This document shows positions 17,524 to 25,660 of a stretch of 64,000 bases of DNA, piece by piece. Position numbers and translations under genes: made by a program. The first letter of the stretch is position 1; every line of letters begins with the position of its first letter. The notes below the pieces were generated by a model. That model made no database searches. It was not told the DNA's origin and worked only from the letters and a program-made list of their open reading frames with translations. The DNA is from UBA7672 sp963718145. GTDB taxonomy: Bacteria > Pseudomonadota > Alphaproteobacteria > Caulobacterales > Hyphomonadaceae. The stretch spans positions 1 through 64,000 of the forward strand of contig CAVQYJ010000004.1 of assembly GCA_963718145.1 (NCBI GenBank). Reading direction: 5' to 3'.

Positions 17524-18516
17524 ATGGTCAACCTTCAAAACCAACTGCCCGTGATTGATGTCAAAGCCTTGCTGGCCCCTGATGAAAAATCGTGCGCGGG
17601 TGTTGCAGAAAAGATCGGGTCAGCCTGCCGCAACCTCGGCTTCTTCTATGCGTCGGGTCATGCCATTTCGCAGCAGACGCTGCGGGACCTCGAGCAAGCG
17701 TCCCGCACCTTCTTTGCCCTGCCTGAACACGAGAAGCAGAAAATCGCCATGTCCCGCGGCGGGCGAGCGTGGCGTGGATATTTTCCCCTCGGCGGCGAAC
17801 TGACGTCGGGCAAGCCCGACATCAAGGAAGGCGTCTATTTCGGCGAGGAGCTCGGCCCGGATGATCCTCGCGTGAAGACGGGGTTGCCGTTGCATGGCTC
17901 CAATCTCTTTCCCGATGCGGTCCCTGAACTTGAAGCCGCTGTGATGACCTTCATGAGCGAAGCCACACGCTCAGCGCACGCCATCATGCAAGGCGTGGCG
18001 CTTAGCCTCGGCCTCGACGCGCAGTATTTCCGGCGAACTTACACGTCCAGTCCGACGACCCTGTTCCGCGTCTTCCACTATCCCGCGACGAACTCCGCCG
18101 ACGATGGCTGGGGCGTCGGCGAACACACCGACTACGGCCTGCTGACGCTGCTGGCCCAGGACGAGAACGGCGGCCTGCAGGTCAAGACGCCAGATGGCTG
18201 GATCGAAGCTCCGCCCGTTCCCGGCACGCTGGTCTGCAATATCGGCGACATGCTCGACCGTCTCACCGGCGGCCTCTACCGGTCGACGCCGCATCGCGTC
18301 CACAACGCCAGCGGCCGCTCGCGCCTGTCCTTCCCCTTCTTCTTCGATCCCGGCTTCGACGCCCGCATCGTTCCGCTGCCTGGCCACGCCGCACCCGACG
18401 ACAGCTCCGAGCGCTGGGACAAGGCCAACGTCCACGACTTCAGCGGAACCTATGGCGACTATTTGATGTCGAAAGTGTCCAGGGTCTTTCCCGATCTCGC
18501 GCGGCGCGTCACGTGA
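17524..18516 (+). CDS. isopenicillin-N-synthase-like 2OG-Fe(II) oxygenase
   Basis: A 330-residue non-haem iron dioxygenase of the IPNS/flavanone-hydroxylase family, likely a 2-oxoglutarate-dependent hydroxylase or desaturase. The N-terminal DIOX_N domain starts LPVIDVKALL and contains GFFYASGHAI. The iron ligands are His201 and Asp203 (GEHTDYGLLTLL) and His257 (STPHRVHN); the 2-oxoglutarate carboxylate would be bound by Arg267-x-Ser269 (RLSFPFFFDPG). It is the first gene of a five-gene plus-strand run and overlaps the next start by four bases (GTGA). The substrate is unknown; the neighbours point to an amino-acid-like small molecule. Confidence 0.92.
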   Translation: MVNLQNQLPVIDVKALLAPDEKSCAGVAEKIGSACRNLGFFYASGHAISQQTLRDLEQASRTFFALPEHEKQKIAMSRGGRAWRGYFPLGGELTSGKPDIKEGVYFGEELGPDDPRVKTGLPLHGSNLFPDAVPELEAAVMTFMSEATRSAHAIMQGVALSLGLDAQYFRRTYTSSPTTLFRVFHYPATNSADDGWGVGEHTDYGLLTLLAQDENGGLQVKTPDGWIEAPPVPGTLVCNIGDMLDRLTGGLYRSTPHRVHNASGRSRLSFPFFFDPGFDARIVPLPGHAAPDDSSERWDKANVHDFSGTYGDYLMSKVSRVFPDLARRVT

Positions 18517-19481
18517 GCTGGCTGCGCCAGAACCTGGCGCTTCTTGCGAGACTCGCCGTCGCAGTCGTCTTCATCGGTATCGCACTCCACGTCCTGGCCA
18601 ACGAGTTCTCGACGCTCTCCCTCGCGGACATCGCCGCGGGCCTTCGACTCATCGGCTGGCAGTCCGTTGGTCTTGCCCTGCTGGCTACTCTCACCGCCTA
18701 CGCGGCCGTGGCGAGCTATGACGGCTTCGCGCTTTACTATGCCGGGAGAGGGTTGCTCTTCCGCCGCTCGGCCATGTCGTCAACCACCACCTACGCCATC
18801 TCGAACCTGCTGGGGTTTCCCGTCTTCACCGGCAACGCGCTTCGTCTCTGGTTGTTCGGGCACTGGGGCCTCGGCGCAACCGAAGTCGTCATTGCGGCCA
18901 TGATCACCACGATCGTCTGCAACATCGTCCTCGCGATGATCGCAGGCGTCAGCCTCATCGCCGCGCCGGACGTGTTCGGCGCAATGATCCACATCAGCGC
19001 GCCCCTCACGCGCGCCATCGGCGCCGCCTTCCTGCTCGGCGCACTCGTGCTCACCGCCTTCGGCATAGCGGGGCCAAATCGCATCAAGCTGTGGAAATTC
19101 GAACACGCGCGCCCCGGCTTCGTGCTCATCCCGCATATGCTGCTGTGCGCCGTCGACTACGTCGCCACCGCCGCCGTGCTCTATGTGCTGCTCGGTGGAA
19201 TGCTGGCGATGGACTTCATTCTGTTCGTCGCACTGTTCTCGACAGCGAAGACGATCGGCATCTTCAGCAATGTCCCGGGCGGACTGGGGGTCTTCGAGGC
19301 GATCGTGGCCAGCACGATGTCGAGCGTGCCGCCAGCTCAGCTCGCAGCCGCGCTGATCGCGTACCGCTGTATTTTTTACCTGGCGCCCTTCGCTGTTGCG
19401 ACGGCCTTCGTCGCAGTCCATGGTCTCCATCGGGCTAGCAGGAGGACCTCTCCACGACAGCCATCGACCCCACACGAATAG
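18513..19481 (+). CDS. UPF0104/YbhN-type (MprF flippase-like) membrane protein
   Basis: A 322-residue integral membrane protein with about eight helices, of the lysylphosphatidylglycerol-synthase TM (YbhN, PF03706) family. The signature FSNVPGGLGVFEAIV lies near residue 250, and LLGFPVFTGNALRLWLFG is another family block. The family includes the flippase half of MprF, which moves aminoacylated lipids, but here there is no synthase domain. It starts at a GTG that overlaps the oxygenase stop, so the two are coupled. It could export a product of the operon or a modified lipid; that is inference. Confidence 0.85.
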   Translation: MSWLRQNLALLARLAVAVVFIGIALHVLANEFSTLSLADIAAGLRLIGWQSVGLALLATLTAYAAVASYDGFALYYAGRGLLFRRSAMSSTTTYAISNLLGFPVFTGNALRLWLFGHWGLGATEVVIAAMITTIVCNIVLAMIAGVSLIAAPDVFGAMIHISAPLTRAIGAAFLLGALVLTAFGIAGPNRIKLWKFEHARPGFVLIPHMLLCAVDYVATAAVLYVLLGGMLAMDFILFVALFSTAKTIGIFSNVPGGLGVFEAIVASTMSSVPPAQLAAALIAYRCIFYLAPFAVATAFVAVHGLHRASRRTSPRQPSTPHE

Positions 19482-19534
19482 AAGGCGGGGCGGCAGGGAA
19501 GGAACCAGACCACGACCGGTCCGTTTCCGCTCGC

Positions 19535-20230
19535 ATGAGAGACAGCTCTGCGCCGCAGAAGCCGATACGTGCGTATTGCCCGCATGTCCCAGCTGATTTT
19601 GCGGCATTCATTCAATCGGATGAATTTCCATGCGTTGGCGCAAAGTCTGCCATGGCGCTCGATGCGCTTGTCGTGCACGAGGCCGGCGACTTTGCGTTAC
19701 CTGACCATGACGCTGCGATTCATGTTGCTCTTTCCGTGTTCGGAAACCTGGCGACACCGCCAACAGCAGCATTGTCTTCCTTTGCCTGTCTGTTCAGGCA
19801 CGGGCCGCGTCTCAGCGAAGACCAGTTCGAAGCCGCATTATGGGCAAGAGCCCAGGGGCTGCATGACATCGACGCCGCCAGCGGCGCCCCCTGGGCCGAA
19901 GGCGTCGCGCGCGAGCCCAACTCTCCGGACTTTTCCTTCAGCGTAGGCGGCGTCGCCTATTTCGTTGTCGGCCTTCACCCAGGCGCCTCCCGCGCCGCGC
20001 GCCGCTTCTGCCGCCCCGCCTTGATCTTCAATCCTCACGCCCAGTTCGAGCGCCTGCGCGCTGACGGCCGCTACTCCACCATGCAGGGCATCATCCGCGA
20101 CCGGGAGATCGCCCGCAATGGCTCAATCAATCCGATGCTTGCGGACTTTGGATCGGGCAGGGAAGCCGCGCAATATTCCGGCCGCCAGGTTGGCGAAGGC
20201 TGGACCTGTCCCCTCAAGGTGAAGACGTGA
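19535..20230 (+). CDS. YqcI/YcgG family (GntA/DcsA-like) haem N-hydroxylase
   Basis: A 231-residue protein of the YqcI/YcgG family. Family blocks are FPCVGAKSA (31-39), VVGLHPGASRAARRF (144-158), FNPHAQFERLR (165-175) and NGSINPML (195-202). Characterised relatives are GntA of guanitoxin biosynthesis and DcsA of D-cycloserine biosynthesis, haem enzymes that hydroxylate a guanidino nitrogen of arginine-type substrates. By analogy this protein may N-hydroxylate an arginine-like or other amino compound; that is inference. The start lies 53 bases after the membrane-protein gene, and the stop overlaps the GTG of the next gene. Confidence 0.82.
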   Translation: MRDSSAPQKPIRAYCPHVPADFAAFIQSDEFPCVGAKSAMALDALVVHEAGDFALPDHDAAIHVALSVFGNLATPPTAALSSFACLFRHGPRLSEDQFEAALWARAQGLHDIDAASGAPWAEGVAREPNSPDFSFSVGGVAYFVVGLHPGASRAARRFCRPALIFNPHAQFERLRADGRYSTMQGIIRDREIARNGSINPMLADFGSGREAAQYSGRQVGEGWTCPLKVKT

Positions 20231-20811
20231 AGACGCATGTCATCCCGCCACGCTCGGGCGCCTCGCTGAAACTGGCCATCGGCCAGGTGCTGACCGTGAT
20301 AGATCCTGAAGGCGAGCAGTGCTCCGACCTCGTGGCCTACAACGCGCACGACATCGAGGAATACATCTCTTCAGGCCGCTCGATCGACTACGCCAGCCGC
20401 ATTTTCCTCACGACCAATGACGTTCTCTATTCCAACCGATCCAACCCGATGCTCACCATCGTGCGCGACGAGGTCGGCCGGCACGACTTTTCACTGACGC
20501 CGTGCTCGCGCGAGATGTTCGTGAAGTTGTACGGCCCCGAGCACGAGCATCAGGGCTGCCAGGGCAATCTCGAACAGGCCCTCGCGCCCCACGGCGTGAA
20601 GCCTGACCGCATTCCAATCGCCTTCAACGTTTTCATGAATGTCGACGTTAGTTCGAAGACCGGCGAGATCAGGGTGCTGCCGCCGTTGAGCAAGCCCGGA
20701 GACTCCACGTCCTTCCGCGCCGAAATGGACCTCATCATCGGCCTGACCGCGTGCTCGGCCGGGCAGTCGAACAATTTCCGCTACAAACCCATCCACTACA
20801 GGGTCGAGTGA
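20227..20811 (+). CDS. DUF1989 (urea carboxylase-associated) family protein
   Basis: A 194-residue DUF1989/PF09347 protein. Visible conserved features are DPEGEQCSDLVAYN, ASRIFLTTNDVLYSN, a His/Cys set likely to bind metal (GRHDFSLTPCS at 84-94 and HQGCQGNL at 108-115), and the C-terminal DLIIGLTACSAGQSN-NF block. Members CgdA and CgdB form carboxyguanidine deiminase in guanidine breakdown, while many others are uncharacterised. Urea or guanidine carboxylase genes are not present here, so a different substrate is likely. It starts at a GTG overlapping the N-hydroxylase stop and is coupled to the next gene (TGATG). Confidence 0.85.
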   Translation: MKTHVIPPRSGASLKLAIGQVLTVIDPEGEQCSDLVAYNAHDIEEYISSGRSIDYASRIFLTTNDVLYSNRSNPMLTIVRDEVGRHDFSLTPCSREMFVKLYGPEHEHQGCQGNLEQALAPHGVKPDRIPIAFNVFMNVDVSSKTGEIRVLPPLSKPGDSTSFRAEMDLIIGLTACSAGQSNNFRYKPIHYRVE

Positions 20812-21794
20812 TGGCAGACGGCAATCTTGTGGAAACAACGGGCCTGGGCGATCGCACGAAGACCGCCAGCCTCAACTGGTTGTCCGATCTCCAGTTCCAT
20901 TGGGACGCGACGATCACTGTGCGCAAGACCGGCGTGAAGATCACGCTCAAGGACGTCACAGCAGGGGAACTCTCGAAATTCCTGGTCTATCTTGGCGTCC
21001 TGCTGGTGCAGGCCGCCGCAGTTCGCCTTTCCGGACGCAAGCGCTACAGGGTCATGTTCACCCCCGACCGGCCGCGCCCCTGGTATGTCGTCTGGTCCGC
21101 CGCCGCGCTTGCGGGGGTTAAGTTCGTCGAGGACGAACGCCAGGCCGACGTAGTCTTCTGGTTCGAGGACGTGACCCAAGGCATCGCCCCTCGCGCCGGC
21201 CGCCACCGGGTCCTCAATTCCGGGATCACCGACATATCCAAGACCCATGTCGCCAGGAGGTTCGGCCAGGTTGCCGGCTACGATCTCGCCGTTGACCCTG
21301 CCGCCTACCACGGGGAAGCCGTCGAAAAGAACGAGCTGAACGGCAAGCATGACGGCCGGCTCATCCAGTGTCCCACCCCTCCGCAGCCGGGCCGCTCCTA
21401 CCAGCGCTTCATCGACTCGTCCGACGGGATCACGGCCTTCGACTACCGCACCACCATCATCAACCGGCGCCCGCATTTTGTGCTGGTGAAAACCAAGCCT
21501 GCCGGCGACCGGTTCTCCATTCACAACGTCACGGTGACATTCCACGATCTCGACTCGGTCTATTCCCCTTCCGAAGTCGACCTCCTCACCCGTTTTGCAG
21601 AGGAGATGCAGCTCGACTGGGGCGCCTTCGACGTGCTGCGCGACCGCGCCTCCGGCCGCATCTATGTCGTGGACGTCAACAAGACTGACACGGGCCCCGC
21701 TGTCGATCTCTCCTTCCGCTGCCGCGAGAAGCTCAAGCACGCCATTTCAAAGGCGTTTTTCGAGATGGTAAGCGAGCGCGCAACACCGCGCTGA
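20811..21794 (+). CDS. ATP-grasp-like protein, function unknown
   Basis: A 327-residue protein without a name I recognise. The second half resembles an ATP-grasp fold: a lysine-containing strand (RPHFVLVKTKPAGDRF), a segment ending WGAFDVLRDRASGRIY, and the metal-binding strand VVDVNKTDTGP, equivalent to the usual D-x-N-x-x-P-G loop. ATP-grasp enzymes ligate a carboxylate to an amine or thiol through an acyl phosphate. The first half has a hydrophobic segment (LSKFLVYLGVLLVQAAAVRL) and no clear family. The ATG shares one base with the DUF1989 stop. It is the last gene of the five-gene run; a ligase role in making a small molecule is inferred. Confidence 0.65.
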   Translation: MADGNLVETTGLGDRTKTASLNWLSDLQFHWDATITVRKTGVKITLKDVTAGELSKFLVYLGVLLVQAAAVRLSGRKRYRVMFTPDRPRPWYVVWSAAALAGVKFVEDERQADVVFWFEDVTQGIAPRAGRHRVLNSGITDISKTHVARRFGQVAGYDLAVDPAAYHGEAVEKNELNGKHDGRLIQCPTPPQPGRSYQRFIDSSDGITAFDYRTTIINRRPHFVLVKTKPAGDRFSIHNVTVTFHDLDSVYSPSEVDLLTRFAEEMQLDWGAFDVLRDRASGRIYVVDVNKTDTGPAVDLSFRCREKLKHAISKAFFEMVSERATPR

Positions 21795-21874
21795 AATCGC
21801 TTTCCCTGTACGTGAATTCACGGGAACTCGCACTGCCAATGCGCGTAAATAGCGGCGGTGAGGGAGTGGGTGGC

Positions 21875-22078
21875 ATGACAATCAGAAATCACTTTGCAGA
21901 CGTATTGATGCCGTTGGCTGGCGCTGGCCTGTTGTTAGTTGCAGCTTTCATGATGATCGCGCCCTTTGTGGTGTCGCTGGTCACGAATTTCGGCCGCCGT
22001 GAGGTCGTGATCGCAAACCGTCACGCAAACCGTCGCCGGATGCTCGCTGCTCCGCGCGCGCACTCTCGGGTTTCCTGA
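21875..22078 (+). CDS. small single-pass membrane protein
   Basis: A possible 67-residue protein with one hydrophobic helix (LMPLAGAGLLLVAAFMMIAPFVVSLV) and an Arg-rich tail. GAGGGAGTGGG precedes the ATG at 21875, which is better than the ATG at 21812. It lies alone in a 435-base gap between the ATP-grasp gene and the EF-G paralogue. I see no homology by eye, and nothing else is evident in the gap. Confidence 0.4.
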   Translation: MTIRNHFADVLMPLAGAGLLLVAAFMMIAPFVVSLVTNFGRREVVIANRHANRRRMLAAPRAHSRVS

Positions 22079-22229
22079 GATTTTGACCCAGCGTCATACT
22101 TGAACGCGTCCAAGTCGAGGCGCAGTCTGAGTGCGCCCGGGCCATGGGTACGGCCCTCTAGGCGCTTTCTACCGTGTCCTCCAGGACCGGCCCGCGGCCC
22201 TTCACCCCATGTCGTGAAGGACAAAGACA

Positions 22230-24269
22230 ATGAGCGGAGGAAAGGCGGCGACCGTACGAGCGGTCGCCCTTAGCGGACCCTGCGGCGCCGGCAAGACAAG
22301 CCTGCTTGAAGCGATGCTCCACGCATCCGGCGCCGTGCAGCGAAAAGGATCAGTGTCTTCAGGAACGTCGGTCGGCGACGGCAGCGAGGAAGCGAGGGCG
22401 CGCGGGCTCTCCACCGAACTCAACGTCGCCGGTTTCACCTACATGGACGACCGCTATGTCGTCCTCGATTGCCCCGGCTCGGTAGACTTCGCCAGCGAAG
22501 CGGACGCCATCCTGCCGGCCGTCGACCTCACCATCATCGTTGCCGATCCCGATCCGGACCGCGCGGGCCTTCTCCAGCCGCTGCTCCGCCGCCTGGACGA
22601 GCTACAGGCGCCTCACTGCATCTTTATCAATAAAATAGACAAGGCTCGCGGACGCGTGCGCGACATGGTCGCCGCAATCCAGCCGTTTAGTCTCGAGCCG
22701 CTCGTCGCCCGCCAGATCCCGATCTGGAACGGCTCAGGGGCCCTCGGCTACATCGACCTCGCGATGGAGCGCGCCTACGCCTACGAGTCCGGCAAGCCGT
22801 CCACGATGATCCAGATCCCGGAGGCCGAACGCTCACGCGAGGTCGAGGCGCGCTATCGCATGCTCGAACAGATGGCTGATTTCGACGACCGGCTGATGGA
22901 AGAGCTGATCAACGAGCACGAGCCCGAGCGCGACCTCGTGATGTCCGACCTCGCCAGCGAAATGGCGAAGGTCCAGATCGTGCCGGTCTTTCTGGGATCA
23001 GCCGAAAACGGCTCCGGCGTGCGCCGCCTGCTCAAAGCGCTCCGCCACGAGATGCCCGTCCTGAAGACCGCCGCCGACCGTCTCGGCGCCGAGGGCCGCT
23101 GCGCGGCCGTGCTCAAGACGCGCCACGCCGGCCAGGCCGGCCGCCAGACGCTTGTGCGCGTGATGTCGGGCGCGATCAGCGATGGCGAAGCCGTCACGCT
23201 GCCCGATGGCTCGACCGAACGCATCGCCGGCGTCTTTTCCGTGCAGGGCGAGGCGCAGATCAAGCTCGACAAGGGCGTGGCGGGCGACATTGTCTGCCTC
23301 GGGCGCCTCGAAAGGGCAAAGCGCGGCGATCTTCTTTCCGCCGACGGCGTCGCGCGCACCAGCAAGATTCCAAAAGTCGGCCGGCCGGCCGTCTATTCGC
23401 TCGCCGTAGAGACCCAGAACCGCGCCGATGACGTGAAGCTCGCCTCCGCCATGGCCAGGCTGGTCGACGAAGACGGCGCGCTCGAATTCGGTCCCGATCC
23501 GGTTACCCGCGAATTCCGCCTCAACGGCCAGGGCGAGATGCACCTGCGTGTCGCCCTCGACAGGCTCAAGCGCAAGTTCGGCGTCAGCGTGCACTCTCGC
23601 AAGCCCGAGACCGCCTATCGCGAAACCATCCGCTCCTCCTCCACCCAGCGCGGCAAGCACAAGAAGCAGTCCGGCGGCCACGGCCAGTTCGGCGACGTCG
23701 TGATGGAGATTCGCCCCGGGCAGCGCGGCGCCGGCATGAAGTTCGACCAGAAGATCCACGGCGGCGTCGTGCCCAAGCAATATTTCGGCGCGGTGGAAGA
23801 CGGCGTCCGTGATGCGCTGATGAAGGGGCCGCTCGGCTTCCCTGTGGTCGATGTGGAAGTCACGTTGCTCGATGGATCCTATCACGCCGTCGACTCCTCC
23901 GAGATCGCCTTCCGCACCGCCGGCCGTATCGGCGTCAGCCAGGCGCTGCCGGAATGCAGCCCGATCCTGCTCGAGCCCGTGCACACCGTCACGATCCACA
24001 CGCCGACGGACCAGATGGCGCGCATCACCGCGCTTATCCCGATGCGGCGCGGCCAGATCCTCGGCTTCGAGCCGCGCGACAAATGGCTTGGATGGGACTC
24101 GATCCGCGCCTATGTGCCGGAAGACGAACTCCACGACCTGATCATCGAGATCCGGTCGGCCACGCAGGGCCTCGGCGAGCTCGAATTTGCCTTCGATCAC
24201 ATGGCCGAAGTCACCGGCAAGGCGTTCTCGAAGGCGGTCGAGACGCGGCAGGGCGTTGCCGCGAAGTAA
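22230..24269 (+). CDS. elongation factor G-like translational GTPase
   Basis: A 679-residue EF-G paralogue with the full domain order: GTPase (G1 GPCGAGKTS at 16-24, NKID at 134-137), domain II, III, IV (KHKKQSGGHGQFGDV) and V. It is close to normal EF-G length. The switch motif that is DTPGHVDF in EF-G reads DCPGSVDF (80-87), so Ser84 replaces the His needed for ribosome-stimulated GTP hydrolysis. Sequences of this type form a separate alphaproteobacterial EF-G-like group of unclear role. It stands alone; no ribosomal-protein genes are nearby. Confidence 0.9.
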   Translation: MSGGKAATVRAVALSGPCGAGKTSLLEAMLHASGAVQRKGSVSSGTSVGDGSEEARARGLSTELNVAGFTYMDDRYVVLDCPGSVDFASEADAILPAVDLTIIVADPDPDRAGLLQPLLRRLDELQAPHCIFINKIDKARGRVRDMVAAIQPFSLEPLVARQIPIWNGSGALGYIDLAMERAYAYESGKPSTMIQIPEAERSREVEARYRMLEQMADFDDRLMEELINEHEPERDLVMSDLASEMAKVQIVPVFLGSAENGSGVRRLLKALRHEMPVLKTAADRLGAEGRCAAVLKTRHAGQAGRQTLVRVMSGAISDGEAVTLPDGSTERIAGVFSVQGEAQIKLDKGVAGDIVCLGRLERAKRGDLLSADGVARTSKIPKVGRPAVYSLAVETQNRADDVKLASAMARLVDEDGALEFGPDPVTREFRLNGQGEMHLRVALDRLKRKFGVSVHSRKPETAYRETIRSSSTQRGKHKKQSGGHGQFGDVVMEIRPGQRGAGMKFDQKIHGGVVPKQYFGAVEDGVRDALMKGPLGFPVVDVEVTLLDGSYHAVDSSEIAFRTAGRIGVSQALPECSPILLEPVHTVTIHTPTDQMARITALIPMRRGQILGFEPRDKWLGWDSIRAYVPEDELHDLIIEIRSATQGLGELEFAFDHMAEVTGKAFSKAVETRQGVAAK

Positions 24270-24334
24270 CGGCCTTGCGGGTTGCCTTGCGGCCTGCTCT
24301 TTCCGATGAAGGGGCGGGGCGCAAGGAGAGACGT

Positions 24335-25660
24335 ATGAACAGACGCGAGCTTCTTGCGGGCGCAACCACCCTGGCGATCGCCGGCTGTAGCCCGCAGCAG
24401 CAGGGCGGAGCGCAGGTCGCAGCAAAGCCCGCAGCTCTTGCGCCGCCAACCGGCGATCCCTTCACCGGCGCCAGGCTCATGGCCGACGTTGAGTCCTATG
24501 TGGGCTTCGGCACGCATCGCACCGGCAGCGCCGGCGACATCGCCACGTCCGACTTCGTGGCCCGGCGCTGGAAATCGCTCGGCTACGAGATCGAGCAGAC
24601 GGAATTCCCCACGCCCAACGCCGACACCACGCTCGCTCGCCTCGAAGCCGGAGGCCAGGCGCTCGACGGATTCGCGCAACCTCCGCTGTCCTTCACGCCC
24701 GGCGCGGGCATCGCCGCCCAGCTTGTTTCCTGGAATCCGAAGTCCGCCTCCGACGTCTCCGGCAAGATCGCCGTCGTTCACATCCCGCGCGCGCCCGGCG
24801 CCCCCGTCCCGCAGGCGCAGTACCGCGACGCCTATTCCCGCTGTGGTCTCGCCAACGCGGCAGGCGTCCTTGCGATCGCCTCGACCCCCACCGGCGACCC
24901 CATCGCCATCAACACGCCCGCCGAGATGGAATTTGCCACGCCCGTGCTGGTGCTCGGCGAAAAGCACAAGGCCGCCATCGACGCCGCCATCGCCTCGAAA
25001 CAGCCGGCACGGCTCACGATCAACGGGCCGGGCGGATTCCGGAACGGCAAGAACACCATCGCCCGCCGCGGCGTCACCGGCCCGTGGATCATCGTCTCCA
25101 CGCCCCAGAGCGGCTGGTTCACCTGCGGCGGCGAGCGCGGCCCCGGCGTCGCCATGTCGCTGGCGCTGTCGCAATGGGCGGCCGAGAAGAATTTCCCCGT
25201 CCGCTTCCTGTTCATCGCCACGTCGGGTCACGAATGGACCGACGCCGGCGCCCATATCTTCCACCAGATGCAGGCCCCCGAGCCCAAGGACACCGCCCTC
25301 TGGTTCCATCTCGGCGCCAGCTTCGGCGCGCGCGCCTACCAGGAACCTGGCCTGCAGCCGCTGGAGACGCCCAATCTCTCGCGCACCTTGATGCTCACGG
25401 AAGATCTTCGCGCCAGCGCCGAAGCCGCCTTCGCCGGCCAGCCCGTGATCGAAAAGCCTCTCCCCGCCAACGCCGCGACGGCGCTGGGCGAATACAGGCT
25501 GGTGGTGGAAGAAGGCTATCCCACCTCGGCGGGTTTCTGGGGCTTCAACGCCCACTTCCACACCCCTGGAGACGGCGCCGCCTCGACCACGGGCGCCATC
25601 ATGGAGCCGATCGTCCGCGCCGTCGCAAAGGTGATCGAGGAGCGGATCGCGAAGCTGTAG
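24335..25660 (+). CDS. M28 peptidase-like lipoprotein, probably inactive
   Basis: A 441-residue envelope protein. It starts MNRRELLAGATTLAIAGC, a lipobox with a twin-arginine-like head, preceded by AAGGAGAG. A PA-type insert is followed by a fold matching M28 aminopeptidases. The usual first zinc motif (GHYDS...GPGVA) here reads TPQSGWFTCGGERGPGVA, the catalytic Glu-Glu motif reads TSGHEW, and only the late HTPGD segment is standard. Several ligands are therefore replaced, and it may bind rather than cleave peptides. Long reading frames on all strands here are shadows caused by high GC. It is separated from the convergent gcvPB by no gap (their stops meet at 25660/25661). Confidence 0.75.
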   Translation: MNRRELLAGATTLAIAGCSPQQQGGAQVAAKPAALAPPTGDPFTGARLMADVESYVGFGTHRTGSAGDIATSDFVARRWKSLGYEIEQTEFPTPNADTTLARLEAGGQALDGFAQPPLSFTPGAGIAAQLVSWNPKSASDVSGKIAVVHIPRAPGAPVPQAQYRDAYSRCGLANAAGVLAIASTPTGDPIAINTPAEMEFATPVLVLGEKHKAAIDAAIASKQPARLTINGPGGFRNGKNTIARRGVTGPWIIVSTPQSGWFTCGGERGPGVAMSLALSQWAAEKNFPVRFLFIATSGHEWTDAGAHIFHQMQAPEPKDTALWFHLGASFGARAYQEPGLQPLETPNLSRTLMLTEDLRASAEAAFAGQPVIEKPLPANAATALGEYRLVVEEGYPTSAGFWGFNAHFHTPGDGAASTTGAIMEPIVRAVAKVIEERIAKL

